Shown: one piece after another, positions 57,588 to 64,000 of the stretch
Position numbering within the stretch: position 1 is the stretch's first letter
Layout: every line of letters starts with the position of its first letter
Program-made: the position numbers and the translations under genes
The notes under the pieces: model-generated
Told to the model about the DNA's origin: nothing
Databases searched by the model: none
Seen by the model: the letters and a program-made list of their open reading frames with translations, nothing else
Origin: Paragordius varius
Lineage: Eukaryota > Nematomorpha
Assembly (NCBI GenBank): GCA_964247055.1
Contig: OZ176050.1
Span: 3,844,001-3,908,000, forward strand
Direction of reading: 5' to 3'
Length of the DNA stretch: 64,000 bases

Positions 57588-59366
57588 ATGACGAACAAAA
57601 GGCATACAAGGGATTCAGGCTGTTGCAGCCTAAATCTGCTTAAATATTTTATGTTTACTTATAATTTCTTCTTTTGGGTATTGATTACATAATATTTAAA
57701 GCTAATTAGCATTTGTTTGCTTGGAGTTTCTTTATGGGTACTTATTTCCAAACATCCATATTTACCATTGCTTAACGCAAATCAATTTTTTATCGCAACA
57801 TGTTTGATGATTGGTGTGGGAGTTATAATTGTTTTTGTTGGATCTATCGGATGTGTGTCTATTTGGAAGGAAGATAGATGCTTACTTAAATTAGTAAAAC
57901 AATGTTTAATATTTAGTACATATTTTTGCTTTTTATAATATTTGTTTGTCAATCCTTATCGGGTGTCTTTGCTTTCCTATACCATTCCAAAATGCATAAG
58001 GAGCTCGATATTCAATTACATGAGACATTTCTCAAGGCATTCAATATTGATGACAGGAAAACAAAAGCAATAGATTTGTTGCAGAAAAAGGTATTGGTTT
58101 TCAACGCTATGATAAACACTGTTTTTTTCATTTTTATGCTTAATAATTTTTGTATTTTATCAAATTATATATTTTTCCATTAATATAAACTTTAGCTAAA
58201 AAATTATCTAATATAATCTTGCCTCATATTTTTTATAAGCTTTCTATTTTTTTCAAATATCCAGTTTAAATGTTGTGGAATAAAGTCTTTTGAGGATTGG
58301 AAACAAAGTTTATGGATTAAGAATTTGACTCATATCCCACCATACAATAACACGGTGCCTGATTCATGCTGCATTTCCCCCAGCCAATATTGTGGGGTCC
58401 GGGATCACCCCTCAAATATTTACTATGATGTAAGGAAACATTTTAAAAAATATACCATTTGCACCAACCTCAAATTCATTCTAAAATAAATAAGTTTTGT
58501 AAGATTAAAAGTAGAAAATGAAATTGTTTAAAATATATAATACCGAAAAAAAAATAAACTATGCCATAAAGGTATATTTCTTAGTAATGATGATATATAT
58601 TAGTCCGAAAACACATAATTTATTTTTAGGGTAAATATGAATTGTTTAAAGGCGAATTTGAATTGTTCTAGGGCTAATTGTTCAAGAGGGAATATTAATT
58701 GTTCAAGGGCGAATATAAATTAAATGGTATATTGCATGTGTTAAAAAAGGTTTGAACATCGCATTAGATTCTTAATGGGTAAACTAATAAAAAAGTTTAT
58801 AATAAAATATATTTTTAGAAAAAATTAACCATATTTTATGATATTTACTACATTTTTATGATTAAAGTAATAAACTATTTTACATTAATTCCTTTACTCG
58901 TATTGCAACATTTTAAATTTCATGTTTTACGCTTTTTCTATTTAATCTTTTCTGTAATGTTTATTTTATTGTAAATTAAAATTATTCATTTTGTATATTA
59001 AATATGTTGCGGGAGACACCCATTGATAATTTAGTTTTGGATTCAAAGGATATTAAGTTATTGAGCTTGATACAATACAAAATAAAAAGTGAGATTTTAC
59101 AAACAACATAATATTTTAATATATAATTTATCGATTTTACCGAAATGTGTTATATGTTTTCAAATTATTTGGCTACTAAGCAAATACCTATTGTTCTCTT
59201 TATAATAGCTATCTTTGGTAGGAATAATTTTCAATGGTTAGTTCAAAAGACATTTGATTATAACTTGCGCTTTAATTATTTAATGCGCGATACTCGCTAT
59301 TAGCCTTTAGACCCATTTTTAAATATATTATCATGAAATTTCGTATCTAATGGTTTGTTTTGTTTT

Positions 59367-59413
<47 letters not shown>

Positions 59414-59923
59414 ATAGGGTTGTCTAGATAAATTTGCAAAAGTAATTCGTGAAAACATTATTCTGATTAGCTGTTTGGGATTGGGCTTTTGTAGCATTCA
59501 GGTAATTTTATTATATATTTGTTTCGAATTTTAGAATAAAAAGTTTGTCCTCAAGTCATTTGGAGAAATGACTTTTTTAAATATATTTTGTTTTTGCCAT
59601 AACTGGCACTTATTTTAGAAACAACTAATATTTCAAACTAAAATAAAACATATTTAAACACCAAAATATATTAAATAACAATATCTTGTTGACCACAGAT
59701 ATTACATTCTTTCTGTATATTAATTAAAATTATATCTAAATTAAGTTTATTATAAATTTTATATCGCAAATTTTAGGTAAAAATTGAATCTTTCTATTAT
59801 TTTATGCCATTTTACATATTTAAAATCATTTTTACTTTCTAGATAATTGGGATAATTTTTGCTACATGCTTAGCCATAAAACTTAAACGTTACCAGGGAT
59901 TTACAGGATTGTACCCATATTAG
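57588..59923 (+). CDS. Tetraspanin, 261 aa
   Basis: Four-pass membrane organiser. Exons: 57588-57677, 57702-57893, 57917-58090, 58265-58429, 59418-59501, 59843-59923. All introns are phase 0. Introns 1 and 2 are 24 nt (57678-57701) and 23 nt (57894-57916), cutting through membrane helices 1 and 3 (TYNFFFW/LISICLLGVSLWV). The large extracellular loop has the signature KCCGIKSFEDW (Cys155-Cys156-Gly157), PDSCC (187-188), a further Cys at 195, and GCLDKF before helix 4, i.e. six loop cysteines. Two sequons (NLT near 172, NNT near 180) lie in the loop. The short C-tail ends GFTGLYPY. An AATAAA signal begins directly after the TAG stop (59924-59929). CD9/CD63-like type; the exact subfamily cannot be told. 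Confidence 0.95.
58635..58725. repeat. Minisatellite in tetraspanin intron 4
   Basis: Imperfect ~24-bp repeats built on GAATTGTTCAAGGGCGAATAT occur about four times. Non-coding, within a 988-nt intron. Confidence 0.7.
59370..59416. repeat. (TA)n tract abutting a splice acceptor
   Basis: An alternating TA run ends in ATATATAATAG right at the acceptor of tetraspanin exon 5 (59418), in place of a pyrimidine-rich tract. Confidence 0.85.
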
Positions 59924-59944
59924 AATAAAATTACAAAATCAGTT

Positions 59945-59965
59945 CCCCCCCCCCCCCCCCCCCCC
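59945..59965. repeat. Poly-C homopolymer, 21 bp
   Basis: Uninterrupted C run 16 bp after the tetraspanin AATAAA signal. Highly unusual in this AT-rich context. Another homopolymer (14 G) sits at 43226-43239. Confidence 0.95.
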
Positions 59966-60060
59966 TTAATATCTAATTTATTAAAAATTATGAAAAATGT
60001 ATGCAATCGAGCATTTATCAGTGACAAATTCAAATATTAAGTATATCGTTTTGTTTTAAA

Positions 60061-60273
60061 TTACATATGTACACTCATTAATTTAGCTATAATCAAAAAT
60101 TCCATTTTATTTTCAATGGGATATTGAAATTGAACGCAAGCATTTTTGATATTATCTAAGTTAGTCATTATGTCACTAAGTTTTTCACATTTTATATTTT
60201 TTTGCCAAAAACAACCAAAACATAGCATCTCACAAATTTGGAAATGAATAACCATTTTTTGATACATTTCCAT
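60061..60273 (-). CDS. Possible small protein, 70 aa
   Basis: An intact frame starting MEMYQKMVIHFQICEML and ending IIAKLMSVHM. It has several Cys in the first half (CEMLCFGCFWQKNIKC) and a codon-like composition. It is convergent with the tetraspanin, with stops 137 bp apart. No family recognised and no intron is required. Could be a chance frame. Confidence 0.3.
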   Translation of the reverse strand: MEMYQKMVIHFQICEMLCFGCFWQKNIKCEKLSDIMTNLDNIKNACVQFQYPIENKMEFLIIAKLMSVHM

Positions 60274-61200
60274 ACGTTTTGTATCAATTTTTATATAGAT
60301 TATAATAATAATTAATTAACTTAATATATTAATTTTTAAAATGAAATAATTACAAATTATTTAATGATTGTTTATCGAAATAATTGTTGGTTTAAACGCC
60401 ATGGGGTGCAGTCCTTATAATACAATTATGTTTGGTAAAATTTTGAAAAGGGAGGGAAACTTATATTTGACATAGGACAAATTTTATTGTATATCGAGTT
60501 ATTGTTATTAATTCGAGTTAAGTACTGATATACAGCAAAAATTAATATTATTGGATATATTGGTGTTATAATTGGTGCTTTAATGATAATTTAGTGTAAA
60601 TAAATTATCGATTAGTTTTTTACCTCCTGAGTAATTTTTATTTTAAATCTAATAATAGCAAAAATATTAACAAAGGTTTTTTAAGCTCTTTATAACTTTA
60701 ATATCTTTCATCTCGAACTTTTAGCCATTAAATTTTCTTTAACTTTTGTAGATTATGGATTATCAGCTGTTTTAAATGGATATAAGATTAACTTATGTTT
60801 TTTATTTCTGAATAAGTTACAAATTTGAATAAGGATAGCTAATGTTTGATATAAAATATTGAATAGAATATCGTGATCCAGAAGTATAAGGTTTCATCTT
60901 TATATGTTAGCAACAATAAATTAAAATTTTATTTTTTTAACTTCCGGACTACAAAACCCTTTAATTAATATATAAGTTATGAATTAAATAACTTAGATTT
61001 GTTTTTATAAAAAAATATTTTTCCTTAATTTCAACGCCCTTCTATATTTAATCTATCTAATCTTCATTCTTATTTAGCAGGTAAGCTGTTTTTGATCGTT
61101 GAGTTTGAGAATTTTTACTACTCTAAATCATTTAGAAATTAAATTGATCTGGCAAAAAAATTAATATAATATCCAAAACAGCATTATGTAGTATCACAAT
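60274..61200. other. AT-rich spacer
   Basis: No gene or repeat recognised. Confidence 0.4.
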
Positions 61201-61207
61201 ATCCAAA

Positions 61208-61626
61208 ATACAATTAAAGATGCTGTCAAAAGACAACAATAGAGGTGAAAATTAATGAATATATCTTTTTAATATTGTTTGACCAAGGGCAAATATACAA
61301 TAATAAAATTAAAATAATAATCAGTTTCGTAAAAACAGAAATACATATAGTGGAGTTTAGTGGGAAAATACCAATTACACTGCTCAACAAGGTTTTGCAC
61401 CACCCCATTATTTTTGCATTTCCTGATACCTAATGGCATGGAAAGGCCAAAACAAAAAAGAAAATTGAGGCCACCAATAGGATTTTTCCGAAATTTAATT
61501 TTTAAATTTGTATTTAATTTAAAAATAACAATCATTCCTCGTGCACATATGTTTAAATATTCAAACGAACAAGTCGATACAAGTAATATTCCATGCATGA
61601 ATAACAAAATTCTAGGCATTAAATAA
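61208..61626 (+). other. Coding-like segment, gene structure unresolved
   Basis: Plus-strand frames include KTEIHIVEFSGKIPITLLNK (up to about 61390) and, in another frame, MERPKQKRKLRPPIGFFRNL (from about 61438). The minus strand is also open across 61269-61646. Less A/T-biased than the flanks, so some coding exon is plausible. Neither strand gives a full gene model or a known domain. Confidence 0.25.
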
Positions 61627-61669
61627 GATACTAAACAAGCAGCCAAAGTATTAAAAATCTAAAAGGGGC

Positions 61670-61907
61670 TTATGTATAGTGTGATAGATCCGGGCGGCTG
61701 CACAAGATCTGCATATCCCCAAGCGATCCAATTATGCCAGATATGGCAAAGATAACAATAAGTAATCGTAAAGCCCGATAAGAGAGACTTGCAAGCAAAA
61801 TCCAGGCAAATTGACATGTCAAATTAACCAATTCAAAGAATAAAGTTAGATAAATTCTACAATTATTAAATAAAAAGATTAGGTAAATACAAATGGTCCA
61901 ATCCCAT
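61670..61907 (-). CDS. Possible small two-helix membrane protein, 67 aa
   Basis: Two exons, 61907-61891 and 61856-61670, joined across a 34-nt GT...AG intron. They give MGLDHLIYLTLFFELV, then FAWILLASLSYRALRLLIVI, FAISGIIGSLGD and a short polar tail ending SHYT. Two hydrophobic stretches suggest a small membrane protein. GC content is clearly above the flanks. The start exon is only 17 nt, so the 5' end is speculative, and the fragment may belong to a longer gene. Confidence 0.35.
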
Positions 61908-61909
61908 AA

Positions 61910-62711
61910 TAGTAAATTCTACTAAAAGTGGCTACACAACATCCATCTGAAATTAAAAATACAAAACACCAATAATTTTAAAAAATAAAGTATATCCACT
62001 AGGTATAAATAAAGGATTTTTTTGTAAGAACCAACTCAAGAAAAAAAGCCTTATAAGTACTCGAAAGAACGAAAACTAACAAAAAAAAATATAGCCTATC
62101 TAAAAGCCGAAGGTTTAAAACATAGAATGCTTTTTTTAGTATTTTTTTAAAAATTTTTTATACGCATTAAAAATTCACTTGAAAGAAAAAGACTAAATTT
62201 TGACGTTTAAGTCCGTACTATTTTTTTCTCTCTGATATTTAAATGACATATTTATATTCAATAGATAGAGAAAACGCTTTATTAAATGATATTAAGTTTA
62301 TAATATAATAACATTTTATTATAAAGTTATATATAATTTTCTCTCGATTTTCTCTTGTTTTTAAAAATTGAAAAACCTATAATATTTCAAAATTCTGATT
62401 GGCGAGATCAAATATTTTTTCACATTCGGTTTTAAAACACTGAAATTAGTCATAATTTAAAAGTTTGAGTGGTGATGCTCAAAAATGTCCAAATTTGTCG
62501 ACTAGTGTTATTATCGCAATAAAACATTTCCAATTTTTAAACATAACGATCGTGAACAAATTGAATATAATAATTGTATGTGACAGCTCTATTGACATAA
62601 TTAATATACATCCTCCACAAATATAACTTTATGAAATTATAATCATTATAATTAGAATTGATGATAAACACATTTTGCTGATTCATTATTCAATGAATAT
62701 TTTTATAATTT
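61910..62711. other. AT-rich spacer before R1 copy D
   Basis: No gene or repeat recognised; only A/T trac­ts and short hairpins. Confidence 0.4.
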
Positions 62712-64000
62712 ACTAACGTAAATCTCGTGCTACTACGCAGCCCGAGGAAATCCTTCACCTTCTGGGGGTGGGGGCTATTTGAAAAAGGGACAATAAAATG
62801 ATCCACATATGTAGATTATTTCGAAACATTATTTAATAGCTACGATCTCATAGGAATTATAAAACGGTGCATTCATACAATGATTGTTTACTTGAGGGAA
62901 AAATAGATTTAAAAAAATATTTATACATATGATAGAAACTCCTTACTTAGCAGCTATCATCAAAGAAACGCTTGACTAAAATTTTTTCCTTTTAACCGGT
63001 AATACGAAAAATCCTTATCGAATTTTTACAGTCTCATACCTTGGGCAAAAAAATACAATCAAAAAAATATTTTTGTGGACATTGTTTTTTTTTTAAAAAA
63101 ATGGCATTTTACGGGGGTAGCGGGTAAAAAGAGGGCCTTAATCAAAAAAGGTCGACTATGTTCGGCGCAATCGAAAATAAGTAAACAAAAATCATATTTG
63201 AAATTGAATGGGTCAACACGTTCTCCAGAAAATTGTCTCAAACACACGATTTTTGTGGATTTGTGTTTTAAAAAAAACCGTTTTTCATACGGGGTGGGCC
63301 CGAACGGGGGCCTAATTCAAAAAAAGGGCGAGGCTATTGTCGGGGCATTCATTAATGATTATATTTTTTCGATGTTTGGATTTGATTGGGTCTACCCGTT
63401 TTCCTGTACCAGATCACAAAGCCAGCATTTTCCATTTTTATAAATATATAGATTACCATAAATAATGTTTTAATATCCATATATCTTTTAACATGCTATA
63501 CATATGATGGATACTCCTTACTCAGCATCTATCATCAAAGTAACGCCTGACTAAAATTTTTGCCTTTTAACAGGTAATATGAAAAAACCTTCTCGAATTT
63601 TTACAGTCTCATACCTTGGGCAAAAAAATACAATCAAAAAAATATTTTTGTGGGATATGTTTTTTTTGAAAAAAATGGCATTTTACCGGGGTAGCGGGTA
63701 AAAAGAGGTCCTAAATCAAAAATGTGAGTCGACTATGTACAGCGCGATCAAAAATAAGTAAATAAAAATCATATTTGAAATTGAATGGTCCAACACGTTC
63801 TCCAAAAAATTGACTTAACCCATTTTTCACACGGGGTGGGGTCGAACTGGGGACCTAATTCCAAAAAAGGGCGAAGCTATTGTCGGGACATTCATTAATG
63901 ATTATATTTTTTTGATATTTGGATTTGATTGGGTTCACTGGTTTCGGAAACAGATCACAAAATTACATGAGGAATCAGTTTTTAGCGGATAGCTCCTTAC
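62712..64000 (+). repeat. Repeat family R1, copy D (runs off window end)
   Basis: Starts ACTAACGTAAATCTCGTGCT followed by ACTACGCAGCCCGAGGAAAT. A first tail module ends GATT at 63454, then a second unit begins (ATAATGTTTTAATATCCATA), the same junction as at about 205-250 in copy A. 63240-63970 matches 1-720 module for module. So R1 copies can be tandem multimers. Confidence 0.8.

Noticed and set aside
1-64000. CRISPR arrays, operons, Shine-Dalgarno sites, tRNA and rRNA genes
   Set aside because: None seen. Spliced genes and DNA transposons show a eukaryotic nuclear sequence; repeats are dispersed, not spacer-repeat arrays.

Overview
The window looks like nuclear DNA of an animal with a very AT-rich, repeat-laden genome. 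Animal-type genes support this: a tetraspanin, a secreted SVEP1/polydom-like protein, an acid lipase, a BTB protein and an LSD1-like protein. No ribosomal, tRNA, organellar or prokaryotic features were seen. The most striking property is the intron size. In seven of the eight better-supported spliced genes reconstructed here, introns fall into two classes: ultra-short (21-28 nt, nine examples) or long (over about 150 nt). The ultra-short ones sit inside conserved motifs (for example the RSxxKRSWLYRI region of homogentisate dioxygenase), so their existence does not depend on gene prediction. Introns averaging about 26 nt are known from dicyemid mesozoans. A dicyemid or a related simplified animal is therefore my leading guess, but it is an inference and the host is not identified.

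Layout. 1-8.4 kb is repeats only: an interspersed repeat family (1-1273), GGAACC-rich DNA, hAT-like remnants, a dead LINE tail, and TTAA-flanked MITEs. 8.4-20.3 kb (+) is a 14-exon gene for a ~1287-residue, mostly disordered protein with an Ig-like segment and two PPFPP motifs. 21.9-25.9 kb (-) is homogentisate 1,2-dioxygenase (HGD, 11 exons, 420 aa). 25.9-29.3 kb is repeats, including a 1.1 kb inverted repeat. 29.3-34.3 kb (-) is a short SVEP1/polydom-like secreted protein (7 exons, 654 aa). 35.3-36.3 kb (-) is a decayed mariner transposase. 36.7-44.4 kb is mostly repeats with one 78-aa membrane-protein gene (39.4-39.7 kb, -) that has two introns of 23 and 28 nt. 44.7-49.5 kb (-) is an acid/gastric-type lipase (7 exons, 427 aa). 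49.6-51.5 kb (+) is an intronless 607-aa LSD1/KDM1A-like protein without the catalytic lysine, starting 111 bp from the lipase start in head-to-head orientation. 51.9-52.4 kb (+) is a small coiled-coil gene, convergent with a BTB-only gene (52.5-53.0 kb, -) that has a 21-nt intron. 53.5-57.5 kb is MITEs and AT-rich DNA. 57.6-59.9 kb (+) is a tetraspanin (6 exons, 261 aa). 60-62 kb holds weak small-gene candidates. 62.7-64.0 kb is another copy of the repeat family that opens the window.

The genes do not form a pathway: HGD is tyrosine catabolism, the lipase is lipid hydrolysis, the SVEP1-like protein and tetraspanin are extracellular or membrane proteins, and the LSD1-like protein is probably nuclear. 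The long introns and intergenic spaces are where the mobile elements sit. This suggests an originally compact genome with tiny introns, later inflated by non-autonomous DNA transposons. All exon models were derived by eye from reading frames, splice dinucleotides, phase agreement and family motifs.
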